This document shows, one piece after another, positions 24,717 to 37,375 of a stretch of DNA of 64,000 bases. The notes beneath the pieces are model-generated. The model saw nothing but the letters and a program-made list of their open reading frames with translations. It was not told the DNA's origin and ran no database searches. The translations under genes and the position numbers were made by a program. This stretch comes from Coriaria nepalensis. Its lineage: Eukaryota; Streptophyta; Magnoliopsida; Cucurbitales; Coriariaceae. The DNA lies in the NCBI GenBank assembly GCA_027186245.1, contig CP114482.1:11489209-11553208 (forward strand), read 5' to 3'. Each line of letters begins with the position of its first letter. Positions within the stretch are counted from its first letter, which is position 1.

Positions 24717-26850
24717 CTAAGTCAAAAAAATTCTATTTTTTCGCACTTCAAACACGACTTTCGTTCAGAACTTCCAATTCAACCATTGAAGGCAACTATG
24801 CATCTTGTTAGCCTTAAAATCATGTCATTGAGTCTCTTGTGGTCATCAAATCATTTGAAAGCAATTCGAACGAATTCTATTTTTGCTCTTTAAACGAGAC
24901 TTTTGTGCATAACTTGCGATTCATCTATTCAAGTAAATTACCCATTCTTTAGCCTTGAAATCATGTCATTGTGTCTCTTCTAGTAATTAAATCACTTCAA
25001 AGCAATTCCAACGAAATCTATTTTCGCACTTGAAACACGACTTTCATGCATAATTTGCAATGGATCTTTTGAAGGCAACTATGCATTTCTATAGTCTTAA
25101 AATCATGTCATTGAGCCACTTTTAGTCAATAAATCATACGAAATCAATTCAAACAACTTTTATTTTCGCATTTAAAACACAACTTTTGTGCAAAACATGC
25201 AATTGATCTATTGAAGGCAATTATGCGTTTGTCTAGCCTTAAAATCATGTCATTGAGTCTTGTCTACTCATTAAATCAATTAAAAGTAAGTCGAAAAAAT
25301 TCTATTTTTTCGCACTTCAAACACGACTTTCGTTCAGAACTTCCAATTCAACCATTGAAGCCAACTATGCATCTTTTTAGCCTTAAAATCATGTCATTGA
25401 GTCTCTTGTTGTCATCAAATCATTTGAAAGCAATTCGAACGAATTCTGTTTTCACTCTTTAAATGAGACTTTTGTGCATAACTTGCGATTGATCTATTCA
25501 AGTAAATTACCCATTCTTTAGCCTTGAAATCATGTCATTGTGTCTCTTCAAGTAATTAAATCACTTCAAAGCAATTCCAACGAAATATATTTTCGCCCAT
25601 GAAACACGACTTTCATGCATAATTTGCAATGGATCTTTTGAAGGCAACTATGCATTTCTATAGCCTTAAAATCATGTCATTGAGCCACTCTTAGTCAATA
25701 AATCATACGAAATCAATTCAAACAACTTTTATTTTCGCATTTCAAACACAACTTTTGTGCAAAACATGCAATTGATCTATTGAAGGCAATTATGCGTTTG
25801 TCTGGCCTTAAAATCGTGTCATTGAGTCTTCTCTACTCATTAAATCAATTAAAAGTAAGTCGAAAAAATTCTATTTTTTCGCTCTTCAAACACGACTTTC
25901 GTTCAGAACTTCCAATTCAACCGTTCAAGGCAACTATGCATCTTTTTAGCCTTAAAATCATGTCATTGAGTTTCTTGTAGTCATCAAATCATTTCAAAGC
26001 AATTCAAACGAATCCTATTGTCGCTCTTCAAATGAGACTTCTGTGCATAATTTGCGATTGATCTATTCAAGTAAATTATCCATATTTTAGCCATGAAATC
26101 ATGTCATTAAGTCTCTTCTGGTAATTAAATAACTTTAAAGCAATTCGAAGGAAATCTATTTTCGCATTTCAACGACGACTTTCATGCAAAATTTGCAATG
26201 GATATTTTGAAGGCAACTATGCATCTTTTTAGCCTTAAAATCATGTTATTGAGTCTCTTGTTGTCATCAAATCATTTGAAAGCAATTCGAACGAATTCTG
26301 TTTTCACTCTTTAAACGAGACTTTTGTGCATAACTTGCGATTGATCTATTCAAGTAAATTACCCATTCTTTAGCCTTGAAATCATGTCATTGTGTCTCTT
26401 CTAGTAATTAAATCACTTCAAAGCAATTCCAATGAAATCTATTTTCGCACTTGAAACACGACTTTCGTGCATAATTTGCAATGGATCTTTTGAAGGCAAC
26501 TATGCATTTCTATAGCCTTAAAATCATGTCATTGAGCCACTTTGAGTCAACAAATCATATGAAATCAATTCAAACAAATTCTATTTTCGCATTTCAAACA
26601 CAACTTTTGTGCAAAACATGCAATTGATCTATTGAAGGCAATTATGCGTTTGTTTAGCCTTAAAATCATGTTATTTAGTTTTCTCTAGTCATTAAATCAA
26701 TTAAAAGTAAGTCGAAAGAATTCTACTTTTTCGCACTTCAAACACGACTTTCGTTCAGAACTTCCAATTCAACCATTGAAGGCAACTATGCATCTTTTTA
26801 GCCTTAAAATCATGTCATTGAGTCTCTTGTTGTCATCAAATCATTTGAAA
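24290..26850. repeat. 2559 bp module (18 monomers), copy 1
   Basis: This stretch and the next match at offset 2559, which is 4.5 tetramers less three bases: five tetramers minus the D+A pair lost at the C/A hybrid. The pair corresponds to a single segment, about 700-3259, at the left of the window. Edges lie at about 24246-24300 and 26805-26867; they cannot be placed more closely because the flanks are the same satellite. Confidence 0.85.
26161..26302. repeat. Hybrid C/A monomer, second occurrence
   Basis: Same structure and switch point as at 2560, at offset 23601, with one private change (TTCATGCAAAATTTG). The A monomer before it starts at 25878 and the next at 26730. It descends from the same exchange event, copied by segmental duplication, and is not an independent hybrid. 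Confidence 0.9.
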
Positions 26851-29415
26851 GCAATTCGAACGAATTCTGTTTTCACTCTTTAAATGAGACTTTTGTGCAT
26901 AACTTGCGATTGATCTACTCAAGTAAATTACCCATTGTTTAACCTTGAAATCATGTCATTGAGTCTCTTCTAGTAATTAAATCACTTCAAAGCAATTCGA
27001 ACGAAATCTATTTTCGCATTTCAACGACGACTTTCATGCATAATTTGCAATGGATATTTTGAAGGCAACTATGCATTTGTATAGCCTTAAAATCATGTCA
27101 TTGAGTCACTTTTAGTCAATAAATCATACGAAATCAATTCAAACAGATTCTATTTTCGCATTTCAAACACAACTTTTGTGCAAAGCATCCAATTGATCTA
27201 TTGAAGGCAATTATGCATTTGTTTAGCCTTAAAATCATATCATTGAGTCTTCTCTAGTCATTAAATCAATTAAAACTAAGTCAAAAAAATTCTATTTTTT
27301 CGCACTTCAAACACGACTTTCGTTCAGAACTTCCAATTCAACCATTGAAGGCAACTATGCTTCTTGTTAGCCTTAAAATCATGTCATTGAGTCTCTTGTG
27401 GTCATCAAATCATTTGAAAGCAATTCGAACGAATTCTATTTTTGCTCTTTAAACGAGACTTTTGTGCATAACTTGCGATTCATCTATTCAAGTAAATTAC
27501 CCATTCTTTAGCCTTGAAATCATGTCAGTGTGTCTCTTCTAGTAATTAAATCACTTCAAAGCAATTCCAACGAAATCTATTTTCGCACTTGAAACACGAC
27601 TTTCATGCATAATTTGCAATGGATCTTTTGAAGGCAACTATGCATTTCTATAGTCTTAAAATCATGTCATTGAGCCACTTTTAGTCAATAAATCATACGA
27701 AATGAATTCAAACAACTTTTATTTTCGCATTTAAAACACAACTTTTGTGCAAAACATGCAATTGATCTATTGAAGGCAATTATGCGTTTGTCTAGCCTTA
27801 AAATCGTGTCATTGAGTCTTCTCTACTCATTAAATCAATTAAAAGTAAGTCGAAAAAATTCTATTTTTTCGCACTTCAAACACGACTTTCGTTCAGAACT
27901 TCCAATTCAACCATTGAAGCCAACTATGCATCTTTTTAGCCTTTAAATCATGTCATTGAGTCTCTTGTTGTCATCAAATCATTTGAAAGCAATTCGAACG
28001 AATTCTGTTTTCACTCTTTAAATGAGACTTTTGTGCATAACTTGCGATTGATCTATTCAAGTAAATTACCCATTCTTTAGCCTTGAAATCATGTCATTGT
28101 GTCTCTTCAAGTAATTAAATCACTTCAAAGCAATTCCAACGAAATCTATTTTCGCCCATGAAACACGACTTTCATGCATAATTTGCAATGGATCTTTTGA
28201 AGGCAACTATGCATTTCTATAGCCTTAAAATCATGTCATTGAGCCACTCTTAGTCAATAAATCATACGAAATCAATTCAAACAACTTTTATTTTCGCATT
28301 TCAAACACAACTTTTGTGCAAAACATGCAATTGATCTATTGAAGGCAATTATGCGTTTGTCTGGCCTTAAAATCGTGTCATTGAGTCTTCTCTACTCATT
28401 AAATCAATTAAAAGTAAGTCGAAAAAATTCTATTTTTTCGCTCTTCAAACACGACTTTCGTTCAGAACTTCCAATTCAACCGTTCAAGGCAACTATGCAT
28501 CTTTTTAGCCTTAAAATCATGTCATTGAGTTTCTTGTAGTCATCAAATCATTTCAAAGCAATTCAAACGAATCCTATTGTCGCTCTTCAAATGAGACTTC
28601 TGTGCATAATTTGCGATTGATCTATTCAAGTAAATTATCCATATTTTAGCCATGAAATCATGTCATTAAGTCTCTTCTGGTAATTAAATAACTTTAAAGC
28701 AATTCGAAGGAAATCTATTTTCGCATTTCAACGACGACTTTCATGCATAATTTGCAATGGATATTTTGAAGGCAACTATGCATCTTTTTAGCCTTAAAAT
28801 CATGTTATTGAGTCTCTTGTTGTCATCAAATCATTTGAAAGCAATTCGAACGAATTCTGTTTTCACTCTTTAAACGAGACTTTTGTGCATAACTTGCGAT
28901 TGATCTATTCAAGTAAATTACCCATTCTTTAGCCTTGAAATCATGTCATTGTGTCTCTTCTAGTAATTAAATCACTTCAAAGCAATTCCAATGAAATCTA
29001 TTTTCGCACTTGAAACACGACTTTCGTGCATAATTTGCAATGGATCTTTTGAAGGCAACTATGCATTTCTATAGCCTTAAAATCATGTCATTGAGCCACT
29101 TTGAGTCAATAAATCATATGAAATCAATTCAAACAAATTCTATTTTCGCATTTCAAACACAACTTTTGTGCAAAACATGCAATTGATCTATTGAAGGCAA
29201 TTATGCGTTTGTTTAGCCTTAAAATCATGTTATTTAGTTTTCTCTAGTCATTAAATCAATTAAAAGTAAGTCGAAAGAATTCTACTTTTTCGCACTTCAA
29301 ACACGACTTTCGTTCAGAACTTCCAATTCAACCATTGAAGGCAACTATGCATCTTTTTAGCCTTAAAATCATGTCATTGAGTCTCTTGTTGTCATCAAAT
29401 CATTTGAAAGCAATT
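26851..29415. repeat. 2559 bp module (18 monomers), copy 2
   Basis: Second copy of 24290-26850, ending where TTCTATTTTCGCTC (about 29424) replaces the TTCTGTTTTCACTC seen at about 26865. Differences from copy 1 include ATGCTTCTTG at about 27358, where copy 1 has ATGCATCTTG, and CCTTTAAATC at about 27940. That last change closes the reading frame that is open in the parallel copies at 1610 and 25211. Confidence 0.85.
28720..28861. repeat. Hybrid C/A monomer, third occurrence
   Basis: Same hybrid as at 2560 (offset 26160) and 26161 (offset 2559). It has the original TTCATGCATAATTTG. A monomers flank it at 28437 and 29289, so the same D+A pair is missing. Confidence 0.9.
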
Positions 29416-31564
29416 CGAACGAATTCTATTTTCGCTCTTTAAACGAGACTTTTGTGCATAAGTTGCTATTGATCTATTCAAGTAAATTAACCCTTTTTTT
29501 GCCTTGAAATCATGTCATTGAGTCTCATCTAGTAATTAAATCACTTCAAATCAATTCGAACGAAATCTATTTTCGCACTTGAAACATGACTTTCGTGCAT
29601 AATTTGCAGTGGGTCTTTTGAAGGCAACTATGCATTTGTATAGCCTTAAAATAAAGTCATTGAGCCACTTTTAGTCAATAAATCATACGAAATCAATTCA
29701 AACAGATTCTATTTTCGCATTTCAAACATAACTTTTGTGCAAAGCATCCAATTGATCTATTGAACGCAACTATGCGTTTGTTTAGCCTTAAAATCATATC
29801 ATTGAGTCTTCTCTAGTCATTAAATCAATTAAAAGTAAGTCGAAAAAATTCTATTTTTTCGCACTTCAAACACGACTTTCGTTCAGAACTTCCGATTCAA
29901 CCATTGAAGGCAACTATGCATCTTTTTAGCCTTAAAATCATGTGATTGAGTCTCTTGTTGTCATCAAATCATTTGAAAGCAAGTCGGACGAATTCTATTT
30001 TCGCTCTTTAAACGAGACTTTTGTGCATAACTTGCGATTGATCTACTCAAGTAAATTACCCATTGTTTAACCCTGAAATCATGTCATTGAGTCTTTTCTA
30101 GTAATTAAATCACTTCAAAGCAATTCGAACGAAATCTATTTTCGCATTTCAACGACGACTTTCATGCATAATTTGCAATTGATATTTTGAAGGCAACTAT
30201 GCATTTGTATAGCCTTAAAATCTGGTCATTGTGCCACTTTTAGTCAATAAATCATACGAAATCAATTCAAACAAATTCTAGTTTCGCATTTCAAACACAA
30301 CTTTTGTCGAAAACATGCAATTGATCTATTGAAGGCAATTATGCTTTCGTTTAGCCTTAAAACAATGTCATTAAGTCTTCTCTAGTCATTAAATCAATTA
30401 AAAGTAAGTCGAAAGAATTCTACTTTTTCGCACTTCAAACACGACTTTTGTTCAGAATTTCCAATTCAACCATTGAAGGCAACTATGCCACTTTTTAGCC
30501 TTAAAATCATGTCATTGAGTCTCTTGTTCTCATCAAATCATTTGAAAGCAATTCGAACGAATTCTATTTTCGCTCTTTAAACGAGACTTTTGTGCATAAC
30601 TTGCGATTGATCTATTCAAGTAAATTACCCATTCTTTTGCCTTGAAATCATGTCATTGTGTCTCTTCCAGTAATTAAATCACTTCAAAACAATTCCAACG
30701 AAATCTATTTTCGCACTTGAAACATGACTTTCGTGCATAATTTGCAATGGATCTTTTGAAGGCAACTATGCATTTGTATAGCCTTAAAATCAAGTCATTG
30801 AGCCACTTTTAGTCAATAAATCATACGAAATCAATTCAAACAACTTTTATTTTCGCATTTCAATCACAACTTTTGTGCAAAACATACAGTTGATCTATTG
30901 AAGGCAATTTTGCGTTTGTTTAGCCTTAAAATCATGTCATTGAGTCTTCTCCAGTCATTAAATCAATTAAAAGTAAGTCAAAAAAATTCTATTTTTTCGC
31001 ACTTCAAACACGACTTTCATTCAGAACTTCCAATTCAACCATTGAAGGCAACTATGCATCTTTCTAGACTTAAAATCATGTCATTGAGTCTCTTGTAGTC
31101 ATTAAATCATTTGAAAGCAATTCGAAAGAATCCTATTTTCGCAATTTAAACGAGACTTTTGTGCATAACTTGCGATTGATCTATTCAAGTAAATTACCCA
31201 TTGTTTAGCCTTGAAATCATGTCACCGAGTCTCTTCTAGTAATTAAATCACTTCAAAGCAATTCGAACGAAATCTATTTTCGCACTTCAACCACGACTTT
31301 CACGCATAATTTGCAATGGATCTTTTGAAGGCAACTACGCATTTGTCTAGCCTTAAAATCAGGTCATTGAGCCACTTTTAGTCAATAAATCATACGAAAT
31401 CAATTCAAACAAATTCTATTTTCGCATTTCAAACACAACTCTTGTGCAAAGCATCGAATTGATCTATTAAAGGCAATTATGCGTTTGTTTAGCCTTAAAA
31501 TCATATCATTGAGTCATCTCTAATCATTAAATTAATTAAAAGTAAGTCAAAAAAATTCTATTTT

Positions 31565-31695
31565 TTTGCACTTCAAACACGACTTTCGTTCAGAACTTCG
31601 AATTCAACCATTGAAGGCAACTATGCATATTTCTAGCCTTAAAATCATGTCATTGAGTCTCTTGTAGTCGTTAAATCATTCGAAAGAATCCTATT
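31565..31695. repeat. A monomer with the 11 bp deletion, second occurrence
   Basis: Identical gap to that in 5405-5535 (ATCATT joined to CGAAAGAATCC after base 31680), at offset 26160. It also has TTTTTTTGCAC at its start where the first copy has TTTTTTCGCAC, a CG-to-TG change. Confidence 0.9.
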
Positions 31696-34356
31696 TTCGC
31701 AATTTAAACGAGACTTTTGTGCATAACTTGCGATTGATCTCTTCAAGTAAATTACCCATTGTTTAGCCTTGAAATCATGTCACTGAGTCTCTTCTAGTAA
31801 TTAAATCACTTCAAAGCAATTTGAACGAAATCTATTTTCGCACTTCAACCACGACTTTCATGCATAATTTGCAATGGATCTTTTGAAGGCAACTATGCAT
31901 TTGTATAGCCTTAAAATCAGGTCATTGAGCCACTTTTAGTCAATAAATCATACGAAATCAATTCAAACAAATTCTATTTTCGCATTTCAAACACAACTCT
32001 TGTGCAAAGCATCGAATTGATCTATTAAAGGCAATTATGCGTTTTTTTAGCCTTAAAATCATATCATTGAGTCATCTCTAATCATTAAATTAATTAAAAG
32101 TAAGTCAAAAAAATTCTATTTTTTCGCACTTCAAACACGACTTTCATTCAGAACTTCCAATTCAACAATTGAAGGCAACTATGCATCTTTCTAGCCTTAA
32201 AATCATGTCATTGAGTCTCTTGTAGTCATTAAATCATTTGAAAGCAATTCGAATGAATCCTATTTTCGCAATTTAAACGAGACTTTTGTGCATAACTTGC
32301 GATTGATCTATTCAAGTAAATTACCCATTGTTTAGCCTTGAAATCATGTCACTGAGTCTCTTCTAGTAATTAAATCAATTCAAAGCAATTCGAACGAAAT
32401 CTATTTTCGCACTTCAACCACGACTTTCATGCATAATTTGCAATGGATATTTTGAAGGCAACTATGCATTTGTATAGCCTTAAAATCATGTCATTGAGTC
32501 ACTTTTAGTCAATAAATTATACGAAATAAATTCAAACAAATTCTATTTTCGCATTTCAAACACAACTTTTGTCCAAAACATGCAATTGATCTATTGAAGG
32601 CAATTATGCTTTCGTTTAGCCCTAAAACAATGCCATTAAGTCTTCTCTAGTCATTAAATCAATTAAAAGTAAGTCGAAAGAATTCAACTTTTTCGCACTT
32701 CAAACACGACTTTCGTTCAGAACTTCCAATTCAACCATTGAAGGCAACAATGCATCTTTTTAGCCTTAAAATCATGTCATTGAGTCTCTTGTTCTCGTCA
32801 AATTATTTGAAAGCAATTCGAACGAATTCCATTTTCGCTCTTTAAACGAGACTTTTGTGCATAACTTGCGATTGATCTATTAAAGTAAATTACCCATTCT
32901 TTTGCCTTGAAATCATGTCATTGTGTCTCTTCCAGTAATTAAATCACTTCAAAACAATTCCAACGAAATCTATTTTCGCACTTGAAACATGACTTTCGTG
33001 CATAATTTGCAATGGATCTTTTGAAGGCAACTATGCATTTCTATAGCCTTAAAATCATGTCATTGAGCCACTTTTAGTCAATAAATCACACGAAATCAAT
33101 TCAAACAACTTTTATTTTTGCATTTCAAACACAACTTTTGTGCAAAACATGCAATTGATCTATTGAAGGCAATTATGCGTTTGTCTAGCCTTAAAATCGG
33201 GTCATTGAGTCTTCTCTACTCATTAAATCAATTAAAAGTAAGTCGAAAAAATTCTATTTTTTCGCTCTTCAAGCACGACTTTCGTTCAGAACTTCCAATT
33301 CTACCGTTGAAGGCAACTATGCATCTTTTTATCCTTAAAATCATGTCATTGAGTTTCTTGTAGTCATCAAATCATTTCAAACCAATTCAAACGAATCCTA
33401 TTGTCGCTCTTTAAACGAGACTTTTGTGCATAACTTGCGATTGATCTATTCAAGTAAATTACCCATTGTTTAGCCATCAAATCATGTCATTGAGTCTCTT
33501 CTAGTAATTAAATCACTTCAAAACAATTCGAACGAAATATATTTTCGCACTTCAACCACGACTTTCATGCATAATTTGCAATGGATATTTTGAAGGCAAC
33601 TATGCATTTGTATAGCCTTAAAATCATGTCATTGAGTCATTTTTAGTCAATAAATCATACGAAATCTATTCAAACAAATTCTATTTTCGCATTTCAAACG
33701 CAACTTTTGTGCAAAACATGCAATTGATCTGTTGAAGGCAATTATGCGTTTGTTTAGCCTTAAAATCATGTCATTGAGTCTTCTCTAGTCATTAAATCAA
33801 TTAAAAGTAAGTCGAAAGAACTCTATTTTTTCGCACTTCAAACACGACTTTCGTTCAGAACTTCCAATTCAACCATTGAAGGCAACTATGCATCTTTTTA
33901 GCCTGAAAATCATGTCATTGAGTCTCTTGTAGTCATCAAATCATTTGAAAGCAATTCGAAGGAATCCTATTTTCGCTATTTAAACGAGACTTTTGTGCAT
34001 AACTTGCGATTGATCTATTCAAGTAAATTACCCATTGTTTAGCCTTGAAATCATGTCACTGAGTCTCTTCTAGTAATTAAATCACTTCGAAGGAATTCGA
34101 ACGAAATCTATTTTCGCACTTCAACCACGACTTTCATGCATAATTTGGAATGGATATTTTGAAGGCAACTATGCATTTGTATAGCCTTAAAATCAGGTCA
34201 TTGAGCCACTTTTAGTCTATAAATCATACGAAATCTATTCAAACAAATTCTATTTTCGCATTTCAAACGCAACTTTTGTGCAAAACATTCAATTGATCTA
34301 TTGAAGGCAATTATGCGTTTGTTTAGCCTTAAAATCATGTCATTGAGTCTTCTCTA

Positions 34357-35099
34357 ATCATTAAGTCAATTCAAAGTAAGTCGAAATAATTCCATTTTTT
34401 CCCACTTCAAACAGGACATTCGTTTAAAACTTCCAATTCAACCATTGAAGGCAACTATGCATCTTTTTAGCCTTAAAATCATGTCATTGAGTCTCTTATT
34501 GTCATCAAATCATTCAAAAGCAATTCGAACGAATTCTATTTTCGCTCTTTGAACGAGACTTTTGTGCATAACTTGCGATTGATCTATTCAAGTAAATTAC
34601 CCATTGGTTAGCATTGAAATCATGTCACTGAGTCTTTTATAGTCATTAAATCAATTAATAGTATGTCGAAAGAATTCTATTTTTTCGCACTTCAAACACG
34701 ACTTTCGTTCAGAACTTCCAATTTAACCATTGAAGGCAACTATGCATCTCTTTAGCCTTAAAATCATGTCATTGAGTCTCTTGTTGTCATCAAATCATTT
34801 GAAAGCGATTCGAAGGAATCCTATTTTCGCTATTTAAACGAGACTTTTGTGCATAACTTGCGATTGATCTATTCAAGTAAATTACCCATTGTTTAGCCTT
34901 GAAATAATGTCACTGAGTCTCTTTTAGTAATTAAATCACTTCGAAGGAATTCGAACGAAATCTATTTTCGCACTTCAACCACGACTTTCATGCATAATTT
35001 GCAATGGATATTTTGAAGGCAACTATGCATTTGTATAGCCTTAAAATCAGGTCATTGAGCCACTTTTACTCTAGAAATCATATGAAATCTATTCAAACA
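34357..35099. repeat. Divergent junction segment at the end of the large copy
   Basis: From 34357 the sequence leaves the duplicated register. It carries several private changes in a short space (TTTTTTCCCACTTC, CAAACAGGACATTCG, CGTTTAAAACTTCC, CATTGGTTAGC) and contains the B/D hybrid. It looks like an older flank joined to the recently copied block. No gene is visible. Confidence 0.75.
34541..34683. repeat. Hybrid B/D monomer with loss of two monomers
   Basis: It begins as B (AACGAGACTTTTGTGCATAAC, ATTCAAGTAAATTACCC) and ends as D (TTTTATAGTCATTAAATC, TAATAGTATGTCG, run of six T). The switch lies in the conserved central box at about 34619-34637. It is 143 bp and is followed directly by A at 34684, so about 284 bp (the B tail, C and D head) are gone and the phase shifts. 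This is the only phase shift in the right half of the window. Confidence 0.88.
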
Positions 35100-37375
35100 A
35101 ATTCTATTTTCGCATTTCAAACACAACTTTTGTGCAAAACATGCAATTGATCTATTGAAGGCAATTATGCGTTTGTTTAGCCTTAAAATCATGTCATTGA
35201 GTCTTCTCTAGTCATTAAATCAATTCAAAGTAAGTCGAAAGAATTCCATTTTTTCGCACATCAAACACGACTTTCGTTCAGAACTTCCAATTCAACCATT
35301 GAAGGCAACTATGCATCTTTTTAGCCTTAAAATCATGTCATTGAGTCTCTTGTTGTCATCAAATCATTTGAAAGCGATTCGAACGAATTCTATTTTCGCT
35401 CTTTAAACGAGACTTTTGTGCATAAATTGCGATTGATCTATTCAAGTAAATTACACATTGTTTAGCCTTGAAATCATGTAATAGAGTCTCATCTAGTAAT
35501 TAAATCACTTCAAAGCAATTCGAACGAAATCTATTTTCACACTTGAACCACGACTTTCGTGCATAATTTGCAATGGATCTTTTGAAGGCAACTATGCTTT
35601 TATATAGCCTTAAAATCATGTCATTGAGCCACTTTTAGTCAATAAATCACACGAAATCAATTCAAACAACTTTTATTTTTGCATTTCAAACACAACTTTT
35701 GTGCAAAACATGCAATTGATCTATTGAAGGCAATTATGCGTTTGTCTAGCCTTAAAATCGGGTCATTGAGTCTTCTCTACTCATTAAATCAATTAAAAGT
35801 AAGTCGAAAAAATTCTATTTTTTCGCTCTTCAAGCACGACTTTCGTTCAGAACTTCCAATTCTACCGTTGAAGGCAACTATGCATCTTTTTAGCCTTAAA
35901 ATCATGTCATTGAGTTTCTTGTAGTCATCAAATCATTTCAAACCAATTCAAACGAATCCTATTGTCGCTCTTTAAACGAGACTTTTGTGCATAACTTGCG
36001 ATTGATCTATTCAAGTAAATTACCCATTGTTTAGCCATCAAATCATGTCATTGAGTCTCTTCTAGTAATTAAATCACTTCAAAACAATTCGAACGAAATA
36101 TATTTTCGCACTTCAACCACGACTTTCATGCATAATTTGCAATGGATATTTTGAAGGCAACTATGCATTTGTATAGCCTTAAAATCAGGTCATTGAGCCA
36201 CTTTTGGTCTATAAATCATATGAAATCTATTCAAACAAATTCTATTTTCGTATTTCAAACACAACTTTTGTGCAAAACATGCAATTGATCTATTGAAGGC
36301 AATTATGCATTTGTTTAGCCTTAAAATCATGTCATTGAGTCTTCTCTAGTCATTAAATCAATTAAAAGTAAGTCGAAAGAATTCTATTTTTTCGCACTTC
36401 AAACACGACTTTCGTTCAGAACTTCCAATTCAACCATTGAAGGCAACTATGCATCTTTTTAGCCTTAAAATCATGTTATTGAGTCTCTTGTTGTGATCAA
36501 ATCATTTGAAAGCAAGTCGGACGAATTCTATTTTCGCTCTTTAAACGAGACTTTTGTGCATAACTTGCGATTGATCTATTCAAGTAAATTACCCATTCTT
36601 TTGCCTTGAAATCATGTCATTGTGTCTCTTCTAGTAATTAAATCACTTCAAAGCAATTCGAACGAAATCTATTTTCGCACTTGAACCACGACTTTCGTGC
36701 ATAATTTGCAATGGATCTTTTGAAGGCAACTATGCATTTGTATAGCCTTAAAATCATGTCATTGAGTCACTTTTAGTCAATAAATCATACGAAATCAATT
36801 CAAACAAATTCTATTTTCGCATTTCAAACACAACTTTTGTGCAAAACATGCAATTGGTCTATTGAAGGCAATTATGCTTTCGTTTAGCCTTAAAATCATG
36901 TCATTATGTCTTTTATAGTCATTAAATCAATTAATAGTATGTCGAAAGAATTCTATTTTTTCGCACTTCAAACACGACTTTCGTTCAGAACTTCCAATTC
37001 AACCATTGAAGGCAACTATGCATCTTTTTAGCCTTAAAATCATGTCATTGAGTCTCTTGTAGTCATCAAATCATTTGAAAGTAATTCGAAAGAATCCTAT
37101 TTTCACTATTTAAACCAGACTTTTGTGCATAACTTGCGATTGATCTATTCAAGTAAATTACCCATTGTTTAGCATTGAAATCATGTCACTGAGTCTCTTC
37201 TAGTAATTAAATCACTTCAAAGGAATTAGAACGAAATCTATTTTCGCACTTCAACCACGACTTTCATGCATAATTTGCAATGGATATTTTGAAGGCAACT
37301 ATGCATTTGTATAGCCTTAAAATCATGTCATTGAGTCACTTTTAGTCAATAAATCATACGAAATCAATTCAAACA
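35100..37375. repeat. 2276 bp module (four tetramers), copy 1 of 2
   Basis: Matches the next 2276 bp from about 35100 to 37315. Shared private marks include TTCGCACATCAAAC (35253, 37529), the open-frame D-A pair (35679, 37955), CTCTTGTTGTGATC (about 36485, 38761) and AGTAATTCGAAAGAATCC. The match ends in the C monomer at about 37315, where this copy has CATGTCATTGAGTCAC and the second has CAGGTCATTGAGCCAC. Confidence 0.85.

Larger units (their letters stand above)
23602..26850. repeat. Large segmental copy of window bases 1-3250 (offset 23601)
   Basis: The order of sub-types, the C/A hybrid (2560 to 26161) and private marks such as CATGTTATTTAG (3066 to 26667) and GCCACTTTGAGTC (about 2935 to about 26536) recur at a constant offset. 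Small differences exist, for example CAATAAATC against CAACAAATC. The register fails between about 26805 and 26867, where the sequence jumps back by 2559 bp to match about 700. Confidence 0.88.
26866..34356. repeat. Large segmental copy of about 706-8196 (offset 26160)
   Basis: Reading frames, hybrids and the 11 bp deletion all recur at offset 26160 (2179 to 28339, 4738 to 30898, 6958 to 33118). Differences are scattered, for example CTATTTAAGG (6433) against CTATTGAAGG (about 32593), and TTTGTAATGG against TTTGCAATGG (about 33009). The match ends at 8196/34356, where CTCTACTCATT faces CTCTAATCATT. The copy carries only one partial 2845 bp module, against four complete ones in the left copy. 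Confidence 0.9.

Noticed and set aside
34391..34440. Cluster of changes that might be the edge of a non-satellite insertion
   Set aside because: Apart from several substitutions the stretch aligns base for base with an A monomer of normal length (34399-34540), so it is only a diverged copy.
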